A DNA stretch of 64,000 nt, taken from positions 97,104-161,103 of the forward strand of contig NZ_JAKNCT010000008.1 of the NCBI RefSeq assembly GCF_022134585.1, written 5' to 3'. Position numbers and translations under genes: made by a program. This stretch comes from Mesosutterella porci (lineage in GTDB: Bacteria; Pseudomonadota; Gammaproteobacteria; Burkholderiales; Burkholderiaceae_F). The notes under the pieces are model-generated. The model was not told where the DNA came from and did not search any database. It worked only from the letters and a program-made list of their open reading frames with translations. Below are positions 1 to 8,885 of the stretch, piece after piece (position 1 is the first letter of the stretch; every line of letters begins with the position of its first letter).

Positions 1-280
1 GAGTCTGTCCAACCTGGCCCCTCCGGTGCCGAAGGCGGCCTTCGCTGAGGCCTCGCTCGCCTACGACCTCGTCTATGCGGCGCGGCCCACGCCTTTTATG
101 GAGCTCGCGCTGAAGTCGGGCGCCCGAAAGGCGGTCGACGGGCTGGGCATGCTCATCGAGCAGGCTGCGGAGAGCTACGCGGACTGGCGCGGGGTGAGGC
201 CCGACACCGGCTCGACTTACGGCGAGATCCGCTCCCTGCTTGAAAACCGCGCGGCCTCGGCGGCTGCGGCCCGGCCGTGA
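1..280 (+). CDS. aroE: Shikimate dehydrogenase, C-terminal part (5' end outside window)
   Basis: The frame is open from base 2 and ends at 278-280. The visible 92 or so residues contain the typical C-terminal AroE signature: an A-Y-D-L-V-Y strand, then P-T-P-F, and the G-M-L-I-E-Q-A-A helix that closes the NADP domain. AroE reduces 3-dehydroshikimate to shikimate with NADPH in aromatic amino-acid synthesis. The stop overlaps the GTG start of mtgA, so the two are translationally coupled. An aroE-mtgA pair is a familiar betaproteobacterial order. The N-terminal substrate domain with the catalytic Lys/Asp lies upstream and cannot be checked. Confidence 0.85.
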   Translation, partial: SLSNLAPPVPKAAFAEASLAYDLVYAARPTPFMELALKSGARKAVDGLGMLIEQAAESYADWRGVRPDTGSTYGEIRSLLENRAASAAAARP

Positions 281-1008
281 CCGGGGCGCTGCGGGCCTTC
301 CTGAGGCATCCCGCAAGGAACGCGCTGCTCGCGCTTGCGGCCGCGGCGCTGCTCTGGCACATCTTCATTCTGGGGGAGGCGGCCGCCTACCGGTGGGTCA
401 ATCCCACGATGACGCCCTACATGAAGCTCGAGCGCGCCCGGATCGCCGCGGAGGGCCGGCGCGTTCCCTTCCGGCATGAATGGATACCGCTGTCGCGCAT
501 GGGGCCGAACATCAAGCGCGCGGTCATCGCCTCCGAGGACCAGAAGTTCCTCCACCACGACGGGGTCGACTGGGACGCCCTCGAGCTCGAGATGGAAAAG
601 CACCTCGAAAAGGGGCGCGGCGGGGGCGCCTCCACCATCACGCAGCAGGTGGTGAAGAACGTCTTTCTCACCCATGAGCACAGCTATATCCGCAAGGCCC
701 GGGAGATCCTGATATCGCTCGCGCTCGACCGCCTGTGGCCCAAGAGCCGGATCCTCGAGGTGTATCTGAACACCGCCGAGTTCGGCGAGGGGATCTTCGG
801 CGTGCAGTCGGCCGCAAAGTACTACTTCGGCTGCAGCGCCTCGGCCCTGACCGAAGCTCAGGCGGCGTTTCTCGCGGCGATCCTGCCGCGGCCGCGCTAC
901 TACCAGGTCCACCGGGGCTCGGCGTTCATCAGGCGCAAGGCCGCCCGCATCGAGTATTACATGCAGCGCACGCCCCTGCGGGCCGGCGGGGAAAACCTCG
1001 CGCGCTGA
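277..1008 (+). CDS. mtgA: Monofunctional biosynthetic peptidoglycan transglycosylase
   Basis: This GT51-family glycosyltransferase polymerises lipid II into glycan strands at the inner membrane. The 243-aa product has one N-terminal membrane helix (about residues 15-35). GT51 motif 1 follows (A-S-E-D-Q-K-F-L-H-H-D-G), containing the catalytic Glu, and then motif 2 (G-G-A-S-T-I-T-Q-Q-V-V-K-N). No penicillin-binding transpeptidase domain follows, so it is the monofunctional form of normal length. The start is a GTG that overlaps the aroE stop by four bases, which supports the choice. Confidence 0.93.
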   Translation: MTGALRAFLRHPARNALLALAAAALLWHIFILGEAAAYRWVNPTMTPYMKLERARIAAEGRRVPFRHEWIPLSRMGPNIKRAVIASEDQKFLHHDGVDWDALELEMEKHLEKGRGGGASTITQQVVKNVFLTHEHSYIRKAREILISLALDRLWPKSRILEVYLNTAEFGEGIFGVQSAAKYYFGCSASALTEAQAAFLAAILPRPRYYQVHRGSAFIRRKAARIEYYMQRTPLRAGGENLAR

Positions 1009-1089
1009 AAGCCCGCGGATCCGGGCCGCCGTTCGGTGCTGCGGGCCTCTTGCGGGTACAATCGTGCTCACCAACACCGGAGTGCCGAA

Positions 1090-2622
1090 ATGAGCGGAGC
1101 TCGCACAGACATGGTCGAGGAAGAAAAAAAACAGCACAAAGAAGAGCCTGCCGCGGCTGCTGCGGCTCCCTCAAGCCCCATGCGCGATCCTGACGACGCG
1201 AGCAACGCGCTCGCGCGGGTACAGCAGATTTTTGACGAGCTCGAGGACCAGGAGGAGAAAAGCGGGCGGCAGCGCCAGCACGATGACGCCGAGCGCTCCG
1301 AGGCGGTTCCCGTCACGCCGGAGGCGGCCCGCGAGCTCAGGGCGATCTGCGAGCGGCTGCATCCTTCGGACATAGCCTGGGTGCTGGAGGCCCTGCCGCT
1401 TGACGAGCGCCTCGCACTCTGGAATTTCGTCGGCAGCGACCGCGACGGCGAAATCCTGATCGAAGTCAACGAGGGCGTCCGCGAGACCCTGATCGAGGCC
1501 ATGAACCGCGACGAGCTCGTCGATGCGGTGGAGACGCTCGACACCGACGAGATCGCGGACCTGGTGCCCGACCTGCCTCCCGATGTTTCTGCCGAGGTTC
1601 AGGAAGGGCTGTCGATGGAGGAGCGCTCGCAGCTGCGGGCGGCCATGTCCTATCCGGAGGACAGCGTCGGCGCCCGCATGGACTTCGAGCTGGTCACGGT
1701 GCGCGAGGACGCGACCCTGGGATCGGTGCTCGAGCAGCTGCGGCGCTATAAGGCGCTGCCCGACCACACCGACAAGGTGTTCGTGGTCGACCGCGGGGGA
1801 CATTTCCGCGGCACACTTTCCCTGTCGCGCATCCTCGTGAACAGTCCCTCCAAGGTCGTGAAGGACGTGATGCAGAAGGACGTGCTCACGCTCTCGCCGC
1901 TTGACAGCGAAAGCGACGCCGCCCAGGCCTTCGAGCGCTACGACCTCGTCTCCGCCGCCGTGGTCGACGAGGCGAGCCGGCTGGTGGGCCGCCTCACCGT
2001 CGACGAGGTGGTCGACGTCATACGCGAGGAGAGCCAGGAGGACGCCTTCGGCGCCGTGGGCCTCGACGATGACCAGGACATCTTCAGCAGCGTCTGGGAG
2101 ACCGCGCGCTCGCGCTGGCTCTGGCTGGGCGTGAACCTCTGCACGGCCTTCATCGCCTCGCGCGTGATCAGCGCCTTCGACGGCACGATCTCGAGGGTGG
2201 TGGCGCTCGCCGCTCTGATGCCCATCGTGGCGGGCATGGCGGGCAACTCCGGCAACCAGACGCTCACCCTGCTCGTGAGGTCAATGGCGATGGGGCAGGT
2301 GACGGCGAGCAACATTCCTGACGTGCTGCGCCGCGAGACCCTGGTCGCCTTGATCAACGGCATCATGTGGGGCGTCATCTCGGGGCTGCTCGTGTGGTTC
2401 CTGTACCGCGATTCCGGCCAGGGCATGATGCTCGGCTTCGTGATGTTCCTCGCGATGATGCTCAACATCATCCTCGGCGCGATCGTGGGGGCTGCCGTGC
2501 CGCTCGTGCTTCGGGCCCTCGGGCGCGACCCCGCGATGGGCGGCTCGGTGCTGCTCACGTTCATGACCGACTCGGGCGGCTTCCTCATTTTCCTGTCGCT
2601 CGCAACCCTCTTCTTCCGCTGA
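1090..2622 (+). CDS. mgtE: MgtE-type magnesium transporter
   Basis: This 510-aa protein has the full MgtE layout: an acidic, Lys-rich N-terminal tail, the alpha-superhelical N domain (about 60-180), two CBS domains (about 190-310) that sense cytosolic Mg2+, and about five membrane helices (about 340-510). The pore segment carries M-A-G-N-S-G-N-Q. It is a gated Mg2+ channel of the inner membrane. The frame is open further upstream to 1036, but a TACAAT -10-like box at 1057-1062 lies inside that extension. I therefore place the start at ATG 1090; ATG 1111 is an alternative. Confidence 0.92.
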   Translation: MSGARTDMVEEEKKQHKEEPAAAAAAPSSPMRDPDDASNALARVQQIFDELEDQEEKSGRQRQHDDAERSEAVPVTPEAARELRAICERLHPSDIAWVLEALPLDERLALWNFVGSDRDGEILIEVNEGVRETLIEAMNRDELVDAVETLDTDEIADLVPDLPPDVSAEVQEGLSMEERSQLRAAMSYPEDSVGARMDFELVTVREDATLGSVLEQLRRYKALPDHTDKVFVVDRGGHFRGTLSLSRILVNSPSKVVKDVMQKDVLTLSPLDSESDAAQAFERYDLVSAAVVDEASRLVGRLTVDEVVDVIREESQEDAFGAVGLDDDQDIFSSVWETARSRWLWLGVNLCTAFIASRVISAFDGTISRVVALAALMPIVAGMAGNSGNQTLTLLVRSMAMGQVTASNIPDVLRRETLVALINGIMWGVISGLLVWFLYRDSGQGMMLGFVMFLAMMLNIILGAIVGAAVPLVLRALGRDPAMGGSVLLTFMTDSGGFLIFLSLATLFFR

Positions 2623-2894
2623 AGCGGCGCCCGGGGATTATTCCCTAAGAGGTATTTCTCCGGCGCGCGGCCGGGTGCCTGCGGCCGAATAGATTAAACT
2701 AAACCCTCAGGGGCCTCCCGAAGCGGCGGCCCTGCAGTGCTTTTTGTGTCCCGGATGAACCGGGCGAAAGGACGGTAAACCAGAAAAAACAGCGATCCGG
2801 CGCGCGGCGGCGCCCGCCCCGAGGCAGGAAGAAAGCCCCGGCAGGCAGCGGTGCCGCAGCAGACTGTGCGGCGCGCCTGACGCGAAGAAGCCTT

Positions 2895-3623
2895 ATGAGA
2901 CATAACTCGAGAAACCTCTTTTCATCGCTCACTTTCCATCTTCGTCAGACGCTTGTCGTGCTGGCCGGAGGGATTTTCTGCATTTCCGCCTCAGCCGCTT
3001 CCGCGGCGGACGCTGAAATCCAGAAAGCGCCTCAGGCCGAGGCGGCCGCCGCTGCGGAAGAACCCGCGACCTACCGCAGCCACCTCGCCGATTACGTGGC
3101 GCGCGCCTACAAGGTTCCGCGCGACCAGATCGAGCGCATCATCGACGGCGCAATCGAGGCCGGGCGGCGCAACAACCTCGATCCGCTGCTCATCCTTTCC
3201 ATTACGGCGGCCGAGTCCGCCTTCAATCCCAACGCACGCAACCGCAGCTCCGGCGCGAGCGGGCTGATGCAGGTGGTGCCGAAGGTCCACGCGAGCCGCT
3301 TCAAGAAAAAAAGCGGCGGCGTGTTCGACATTGAGACGAACCTGCAGGTGGGCAGCGAGTTGCTGCGCGAGCTGATCGACCGCACCGGGTCGCTGCCGCG
3401 GGCGCTCAAGCTCTATATGGGCGGGGCTCTGCTCTCGCACGACCAGGGATACGGCAACAAAGTGACGCGCGAGCACAGCCGCATGAAGCTCGCCGCGCAG
3501 GGCGACGTCTCCGAGGCGGTGAGCCTTCATCACTCGCGCCGGCCTGCTGAGAGTTTCGGCGACAAGATCTCCGGCACCTTCACCGAGTTCCGCAACTGGC
3601 TCTCGGAGGTGACGGGAGGCTGA
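2895..3623 (+). CDS. SLT-family lytic transglycosylase
   Basis: The 242-aa protein begins with a basic segment and hydrophobic core (residues 18-35) ending in A-S-A-A-S-A-A-D-A, a likely signal peptide for export to the periplasm. An Ala/Glu-rich spacer follows, then a transglycosylase SLT domain (about 65-200). Glu107 in A-A-E-S-A-F-N-P is the expected catalytic acid, followed by the S-S-G-A-S-G-L-M-Q family motif. Such enzymes cleave the MurNAc-GlcNAc bond with 1,6-anhydro ring formation. The 272 bases upstream (2623-2894) hold no gene that I can see. The specific Mlt or Slt subtype is not clear. Confidence 0.85.
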   Translation: MRHNSRNLFSSLTFHLRQTLVVLAGGIFCISASAASAADAEIQKAPQAEAAAAAEEPATYRSHLADYVARAYKVPRDQIERIIDGAIEAGRRNNLDPLLILSITAAESAFNPNARNRSSGASGLMQVVPKVHASRFKKKSGGVFDIETNLQVGSELLRELIDRTGSLPRALKLYMGGALLSHDQGYGNKVTREHSRMKLAAQGDVSEAVSLHHSRRPAESFGDKISGTFTEFRNWLSEVTGG

Positions 3624-3685
3624 AGGCGAGCGGCGGGTAAACGCCGCAGCCCCGAGCTCCCGCCGGCGCCCAAGGAAGAGCCGCT

Positions 3686-4126
3686 ATGCTGAAGAAACTG
3701 CTCGACAGGTCCCGCTCTCTTTTCGGAGCCGGCGTTCTCGCAGTCCTTCTCACCATTGCGATCGCCGCCATCGTCTTTTCGCCCGGCGTGTCTGAAAAAG
3801 GCCGCTGGGGAAGCCTCTGGGGCGCCGCCGAGGAGATTTCGGTGAAGGACCTGCCCCCGGAGGCGCGGGCGAAGCTCGCGGCCATCAAGGCGGGCGGCCC
3901 CTTCGAGTACAAAGACGACGGCCTTGTCTTTCGCAACCGGCAGAAGAAGCTCCCCATCAAGCGGCGCGGGTACTACCGCCTCTATATCGTTCCCACCCCC
4001 GGAGTGAAGGGGACGGGCAAGCGCCGCATCGTAGCCGGCCTCGGCAAGAAGGGCAGCGTCGCGACCAGCGGCGAGTACTGGTACACCTCCGACGACTACG
4101 AGGTGCTGCACCGGATCCGGGAATAG
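3686..4126 (+). CDS. Membrane-anchored ribonuclease N1/T1 (barnase/RNase Sa)-like protein, active site altered
   Basis: The 146-aa product has one N-terminal membrane helix (about 13-32). Its C-terminal domain (about 66-146) follows the RNase Sa pattern: a Y-K-D-D-G strand, F-x-N-R, G-Y-Y-x-x-Y-x-V-x-T-P-G, R-R-I-V, then Y-T-x-D-x-Y. By alignment from memory, the RNase Sa general base Glu54 falls on Leu99 and the general acid His85 on Asp137. The Arg pair (113-114) is kept. The fold is therefore recognisable, but two catalytic residues look lost. Possible roles are an inactive binding domain or a divergent enzyme. No barstar-like inhibitor gene is adjacent. Confidence 0.65.
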   Translation: MLKKLLDRSRSLFGAGVLAVLLTIAIAAIVFSPGVSEKGRWGSLWGAAEEISVKDLPPEARAKLAAIKAGGPFEYKDDGLVFRNRQKKLPIKRRGYYRLYIVPTPGVKGTGKRRIVAGLGKKGSVATSGEYWYTSDDYEVLHRIRE

Positions 4127-4158
4127 CCGCCGCACGGCAGGAAACAGGAGAGACGCCC

Positions 4159-4773
4159 ATGTGGGTTCGCACGCTTATCGTCGCTTTCGGGCTTGCCATG
4201 GGAATCGGGCTGTGCGCCTACGTGGCGCGGCGCCTGATGCGCCTGGGCGGCCGCGGCGCGGCGGGCACCGCGCTGCGCTGGGGGCTCTTTCCGCTCGCGC
4301 TCTTTCTCGTTGCGGCGCCCCTGCTCGCGATGCACGGGCTGCTGCGCGCGATTGCCGGGATGACGCTGCTTGTGGCGGGGCTGTGCGCCATCTGCTTCTT
4401 GGTCGGGCTGGTGATCGGGCTGTGGAAGGAATCGCTTCGAAACGCCGGGCCCTATGTGCTCGACCCCACCATCGCGCTCAACCGGCCGCCCAAGAAATTC
4501 TTTGCCGCGCTGCTCGTGGTGAGCCTGGCGGGCTTCGCGCCCTGGCTTTTTTCCTACTCCGTGAGCCTCATCCTGCTCGATCTCACCGACCTGAGCCTTA
4601 ACTCGCCGAAGCTCGTAGCGGTCTTCGAGGACTTCAGCGCGAAGGTCGCCCCGGCCGGAGCCGTCAGCCTCGCCGCGGCGGCGGTCTCGGGCCTGATGTC
4701 GCTCGGCTACGACTGGACCCTTGGCGCCGTGATCGAGCGGATCCTCACCGCAAGGGAAAAGCGCCGGCCCTGA
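4159..4773 (+). CDS. Hypothetical inner-membrane protein
   Basis: The 204-aa product is unrecognised. It is strongly hydrophobic, with about five predicted membrane helices (near 4-24, 42-60, 66-92, 113-140 and 165-185) and short basic loops. It lies 32 bases after the barnase-like gene on the same strand, so the two may share a transcript. It converges on rsmE. No catalytic or transport motif is visible. Confidence 0.6.
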   Translation: MWVRTLIVAFGLAMGIGLCAYVARRLMRLGGRGAAGTALRWGLFPLALFLVAAPLLAMHGLLRAIAGMTLLVAGLCAICFLVGLVIGLWKESLRNAGPYVLDPTIALNRPPKKFFAALLVVSLAGFAPWLFSYSVSLILLDLTDLSLNSPKLVAVFEDFSAKVAPAGAVSLAAAAVSGLMSLGYDWTLGAVIERILTAREKRRP

Positions 4774-4797
4774 ATAAAGGCTGGCGCCGAGCTGGCC

Positions 4798-5520
4798 TCA
4801 GAGGAGGTAGTCGCCCGCGACCGCGTTGGCCGCCGCGAGCGCCGCGAGCCCTGCGGTCTCCGTGCGCAGGATCCTCGGGCCGAGCAGGGCGCGCTCCCAC
4901 CCGAGGCTGTCGGCCGCGAGCAGCTCCGAGTCTTCGAATCCTCCCTCGGGGCCGACGGCGAAGGCGGCCGAAGATGCGCCCGAAAGCGCGGGCGCGCACC
5001 CGGCCGACGGGGCGAGGATGAAGCGCCTTTCGGCGCGCACCCCCGAGAGCATGGCCTCGAGGCTGGGCCACGCCTTCACCGGCGGCAGCACGCTGCGGCC
5101 GCACTGCTCGCAGGCCGCAATGGCGCACGTCTCCAGCTTTTCAAGGCGCTTTCTGAGTTTTTCGCCCGAGAGCCGCGTCACGCAGCGCCGGGCCGGGAAA
5201 AGGTCGATTTCGGCCGCGCCGATCTCGACGGCCTTCTCAACGATCCAGTCGAGCTTCTCGGGAGAAACGAAGGCCTGGGCGAGCGTGAGCCGCAGCGGGG
5301 ACTCGAGGCTGCGCTCGAGCGGCTTCGGGTCGAGCAGCGCGGTGCCCCCGCTGCTGAATTCCAGGGAGCCCTCCACGCGCCTGCCGCGGCCGTCAAAGAC
5401 TTCCGCCCGGTCGCCGGAGCGCAGCCGAAGAACAATCATCGCATGGTGCGAGGCCTTTTCCGGCAGCTCGATGCGGCCTTCGGCCCAGGGCCCGGGCACG
5501 TAAAAACGAGGGGTGGTCAA
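4798..5520 (-). CDS. rsmE: 16S rRNA m3U1498 methyltransferase
   Basis: The product is 240 aa, usual for RsmE. It has an N-terminal PUA-like domain (H-H-A-M-I-V-L-R-L near residue 25) and a C-terminal SPOUT knot with G-P-E-G-G-F and L-G-P-R-I-L-R-T-E-T-A. These are the conserved SAM-binding knot residues. RsmE methylates N3 of U1498 in the 30S decoding region. It is divergent from tkt, with 166 bases between the two starts. Its 3' end converges on the hypothetical membrane gene only 24 bases away. Confidence 0.93.
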   Translation of the reverse strand: MTTPRFYVPGPWAEGRIELPEKASHHAMIVLRLRSGDRAEVFDGRGRRVEGSLEFSSGGTALLDPKPLERSLESPLRLTLAQAFVSPEKLDWIVEKAVEIGAAEIDLFPARRCVTRLSGEKLRKRLEKLETCAIAACEQCGRSVLPPVKAWPSLEAMLSGVRAERRFILAPSAGCAPALSGASSAAFAVGPEGGFEDSELLAADSLGWERALLGPRILRTETAGLAALAAANAVAGDYLL

Positions 5521-5686
5521 GTTGAAAACTCCTTTTCCCGGCGGTTGCCGCCCTGGAACCCCGGGGCGCCTTCTGCCGCTAGAGGCCGCCGAAAGACATT
5601 AAAATTCCAGGGGACGGGGCGCGGCTCGCCGCCGTTTCCCCCGATCGCAATATTAATTCACCTCTCAGAATCCTTAGCATACAAAA

Positions 5687-7690
5687 ATGCCCAACTCTTC
5701 AGTTTCCCCGCAGCGGCTCGCCTCCGCGATCCGCGCCCTTGCCATGGATGCCGTCCAGAAAGCGAAATCGGGTCACCCCGGCATGCCCCTCGGCATGGCC
5801 GACATCGCCGTGGCGCTCTGGACGCGGCATCTGCGGCACAATCCCGCCGATCCGAAGTGGCTGGGACGCGACCGGTTCATCCTCTCGAACGGGCACGGCT
5901 CCATGCTGCAGTACGCGCTGCTGCACCTCACGGGCTACGACCTGTCGATGGACGACATCCGCGCCTTCCGGCAGCTTGGCTCGCGCACTCCGGGCCATCC
6001 TGAATACGGCGTGACCCCCGGCGTGGAGACGAGCACGGGACCGCTCGGGCAGGGCATTGCCAACGGCGTGGGCATGGCGCTTGCCGAGAAGATCCTCGGC
6101 GCGGAATTCAACCGCCCGGGCTTCCCCGTCATCAGCAACCGCACCTACGTGTTCCTCGGCGACGGGTGCATGATGGAGGGCATCAGCCACGAGGCCTGCT
6201 CGCTTGCGGGCGTCTGGCGCCTGGGGCGCCTCATCGCGCTGTACGACGACAACGGAATTTCGATTGATGGAAACGTCTCGGGGTGGTTCCGCGATGATAC
6301 GAAGAAGCGATTCGAGGCCTACGGCTGGAAGGTGATCGGGCCGATCGACGGTCACGACATCGACGCGGTCGACCGGGCGCTGTCCGAGGCCGAGTCGCAG
6401 GAGGAGAGGCCGACGCTCATCATCTGCCGCACCACGATCGGCAAGGGCGCCCCGAAGCTCGAGGGCACGAACAAAGTGCACGGCTCGCCTATGGGCGGGG
6501 AGGAGATCGCCGCAACCCGCCGGGCGATCGGCTGGGAGTACGGCCCCTTCGAGATCCCCGAGGATGTCTACAGGGCCTTTGACGCGCGTCCGGCCGGAGC
6601 CCGGCTCGAGGCGGCCTACGACGAGATGTTCGCGCGCTACGAGAAGGCTTATCCGGAGCTCGCCGCGGAGCTGCGCCGCCGCATCGCCGGCGACCTGCCC
6701 GCGGACTACGCCGAAGTGGTGCGCGCGGCCGTCTCCGGGGCGCAGCAGGCCGCCGAGACCGTCGCCACCCGCAAGGCGAGCCAGAAGGCGCTTTCCGCCA
6801 TCTGCCCGCACGTGCCCGAGATGCTCGGAGGCTCCGCGGACCTCACCGGCTCGAATCTGACCAACTGGGCCGGGGTCGAGTCTTTCTCGGCCGACCACCT
6901 CTCCGGGCGGCACATCTCCTACGGGGTGCGCGAGTTCGCGATGTCGGCCATCATGAACGGCATCGCCCTCTACGGGGGGCTCATTCCCTTCGGGGCCACC
7001 TTCCTCACGTTCTCCGACTATGCGAAGAACGCGATCCGCATGGCCGCGCTCATGAAGATCCGCTCGATCTTCGTCTACACTCACGACTCGATCGGCGTGG
7101 GAGAGGACGGGCCGACCCACCAGCCGGTTGAGCAGACGGCGAGCCTGAGGCTCATCCCGGGGCTGGACGTCTGGAGGCCCTGCGACACGGTTGAGGCGGC
7201 GGTGGCCTGGGGATGCGCGATCGCGAAGAAAGACGGCCCGAGCGCCCTCATCTTCTCGCGCCAGGGCGCCCGCTTCATGCATGAGCAGGGCGACTGCGCC
7301 GAGAGCATCAGGCGCGGCGGCTACGTGCTGCGGGACGCCGAAGGGGCGCGCGCCGTGATCGTCGCGACCGGCACCGAGGTCCAGCTCGCGGCCGACATCC
7401 AGGCAAAGCTCGCCGAGGAGGGGATCCCCGTCCGGCTGGTCTCCATGCCGTGCACCGAGCGCTTCGACGCGCAGGACGAGGTCTGGAGAAGGAGCGTGCT
7501 GCCCGAGGGGCTGCCGGTGCTCACCATTGAGGCCGGCGTCACGGCCGGCTGGGCCCGCTATCTCGGCGGGCGCGGCAGCTCGATCGGCATCGACCGCTTC
7601 GGGGCTTCGGCTCCGGCCTCGGCCCTGTGGCCGCTCTTCGGCTTCACGGTCGAAAACGGCGTGGCCCGCGTGAAGGATCTCCTGCGCTGA
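5687..7690 (+). CDS. tkt: Transketolase
   Basis: The 667-aa enzyme transfers two-carbon ketol units between sugar phosphates using thiamine diphosphate. The N-terminal TPP-binding domain shows G-H-P-G-M-P-L-G, the G-H-G-S segment, and G-D-G-C-M-M-E-G followed by Y-D-D-N, the Mg/TPP motif. The middle domain has E-D-G-P-T-H-Q-P. The length is normal. It stands first in a central-carbon cluster (tkt, gap, pgk), 54 bases before gap, so it is probably cotranscribed. The same enzyme serves the pentose phosphate pathway in this apparently heterotrophic organism. Confidence 0.96.
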   Translation: MPNSSVSPQRLASAIRALAMDAVQKAKSGHPGMPLGMADIAVALWTRHLRHNPADPKWLGRDRFILSNGHGSMLQYALLHLTGYDLSMDDIRAFRQLGSRTPGHPEYGVTPGVETSTGPLGQGIANGVGMALAEKILGAEFNRPGFPVISNRTYVFLGDGCMMEGISHEACSLAGVWRLGRLIALYDDNGISIDGNVSGWFRDDTKKRFEAYGWKVIGPIDGHDIDAVDRALSEAESQEERPTLIICRTTIGKGAPKLEGTNKVHGSPMGGEEIAATRRAIGWEYGPFEIPEDVYRAFDARPAGARLEAAYDEMFARYEKAYPELAAELRRRIAGDLPADYAEVVRAAVSGAQQAAETVATRKASQKALSAICPHVPEMLGGSADLTGSNLTNWAGVESFSADHLSGRHISYGVREFAMSAIMNGIALYGGLIPFGATFLTFSDYAKNAIRMAALMKIRSIFVYTHDSIGVGEDGPTHQPVEQTASLRLIPGLDVWRPCDTVEAAVAWGCAIAKKDGPSALIFSRQGARFMHEQGDCAESIRRGGYVLRDAEGARAVIVATGTEVQLAADIQAKLAEEGIPVRLVSMPCTERFDAQDEVWRRSVLPEGLPVLTIEAGVTAGWARYLGGRGSSIGIDRFGASAPASALWPLFGFTVENGVARVKDLLR

Positions 7691-7744
7691 AGGACTAACG
7701 ATTCAACTCCTGGAAAGTACACGAAAGGACTAAAGGAACCTTAA

Positions 7745-8767
7745 ATGACAATTCGCCTTGGCATCAACGGATTCGGCCGAATCGGCCGCTGCGCGCTGCG
7801 CGCCCTCTACGAGGAGAAGCTCTGGGATGACGTGAAGGTGGTGGCGGTGAATGCGACCGGCCCGATTGAAACCAACCGGCTGCTGCTGCGCCACGATTCG
7901 ACGCATGGCCTGTTCAACGCCGAAGTCGAGGTGGCCGACGGGCGCGACCTCGTCGTGAACGGCGACCGCATCCGCACCTTCTCGACCTACAACCCCGAGG
8001 AGATCGACTGGGGCTCGTGCGGCGTCGACGTGGTGCTCGAGTGCACCGGTAAGTTCCGCACGCGCGACACCGCCGGCGTCCATCTCAAGACCGGTGCGAA
8101 AAAGGTGCTGATCTCCGCGCCTAGCAAGGACGCGGACGCGATGGTGGTGTTCGGCGTGAACGAGGGCATTCTCACGCCCGACATGAAGGTCGTCTCGAAC
8201 GGCTCGTGCACGACCAACGGCCTCGCGCCTCTCGCGAAGGCTCTCAACCGCAGGCTTGGCATCGTCCACGGCCTCATGACCACCGTCCACGCGGTGACCA
8301 ACGACCAGGTGCTGCTCGACCGCAACCACAAGGACATCCGCCGCGCCCGCTCTGCGATCGCCTCGATGATCCCGACCAAGACCGGGGCCGCGAAGGCGAT
8401 CGGCGTGGTGCTGCCCGAGCTCGCCGGGAAGCTGGATGGGTTCGCGATGCGCGTGCCCACGATGGACGTGTCCTTCGTCGACCTCACTTTCGAGGCGGCC
8501 CGGGAGACGACCCCCGAGGAAGTCAACGCCATCATGAAGGATGAGGCCTCGAAGCCCGACTACAAGGGCGTGCTCGCTTACAGCGACGAAATGCTGGTCT
8601 CCTGCGACTTCTGCCACACGCACGTCTCCTCGACTTTCGACGCGACGCTCACGCGCGTGATCGGCGGACGCTCGAACTTCGTGAAAGTCGGTTCCTGGTA
8701 CGACAACGAGTGGGGCTTCTCCTGCCGCATGCTCGACACCGCCCGCGCGATGGCCCTAGCAAAGTAA
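7745..8767 (+). CDS. gap: Glyceraldehyde-3-phosphate dehydrogenase, type I
   Basis: The 340-aa protein has the N-terminal Rossmann motif [10 protein letters not shown]. The active-site segment S-N-G-S-C-T-T-N places the nucleophile at Cys155. W-Y-D-N-E-W-G-F lies near the C-terminus. It oxidises glyceraldehyde-3-phosphate to 1,3-bisphosphoglycerate with NAD+. The G+C-rich 118 bases behind it (8768-8885) hold inverted repeats around 8779-8803 followed by T-rich stretches. These may end part of the transcription before the methyltransferase gene. Confidence 0.96.
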   Translation: MTIRLGINGFGRIGRCALRALYEEKLWDDVKVVAVNATGPIETNRLLLRHDSTHGLFNAEVEVADGRDLVVNGDRIRTFSTYNPEEIDWGSCGVDVVLECTGKFRTRDTAGVHLKTGAKKVLISAPSKDADAMVVFGVNEGILTPDMKVVSNGSCTTNGLAPLAKALNRRLGIVHGLMTTVHAVTNDQVLLDRNHKDIRRARSAIASMIPTKTGAAKAIGVVLPELAGKLDGFAMRVPTMDVSFVDLTFEAARETTPEEVNAIMKDEASKPDYKGVLAYSDEMLVSCDFCHTHVSSTFDATLTRVIGGRSNFVKVGSWYDNEWGFSCRMLDTARAMALAK

Positions 8768-8885
8768 GGCGCTCTGTGGCCCGGGGGAAAGGCCCCGGGG
8801 CCGCCCGGACGGCCCTCTTCTCCAGCGGAGGGGCGGGCCGCGCCTGCTTTTTCCCTGATTTTTTCCCCTTTGAAGTCTCAAGCAG

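Noticed and set aside
5699..7282. A 527-codon open frame antisense to tkt
   Set aside because: The same G+C-rich shadow; no family motif and no ribosome site.
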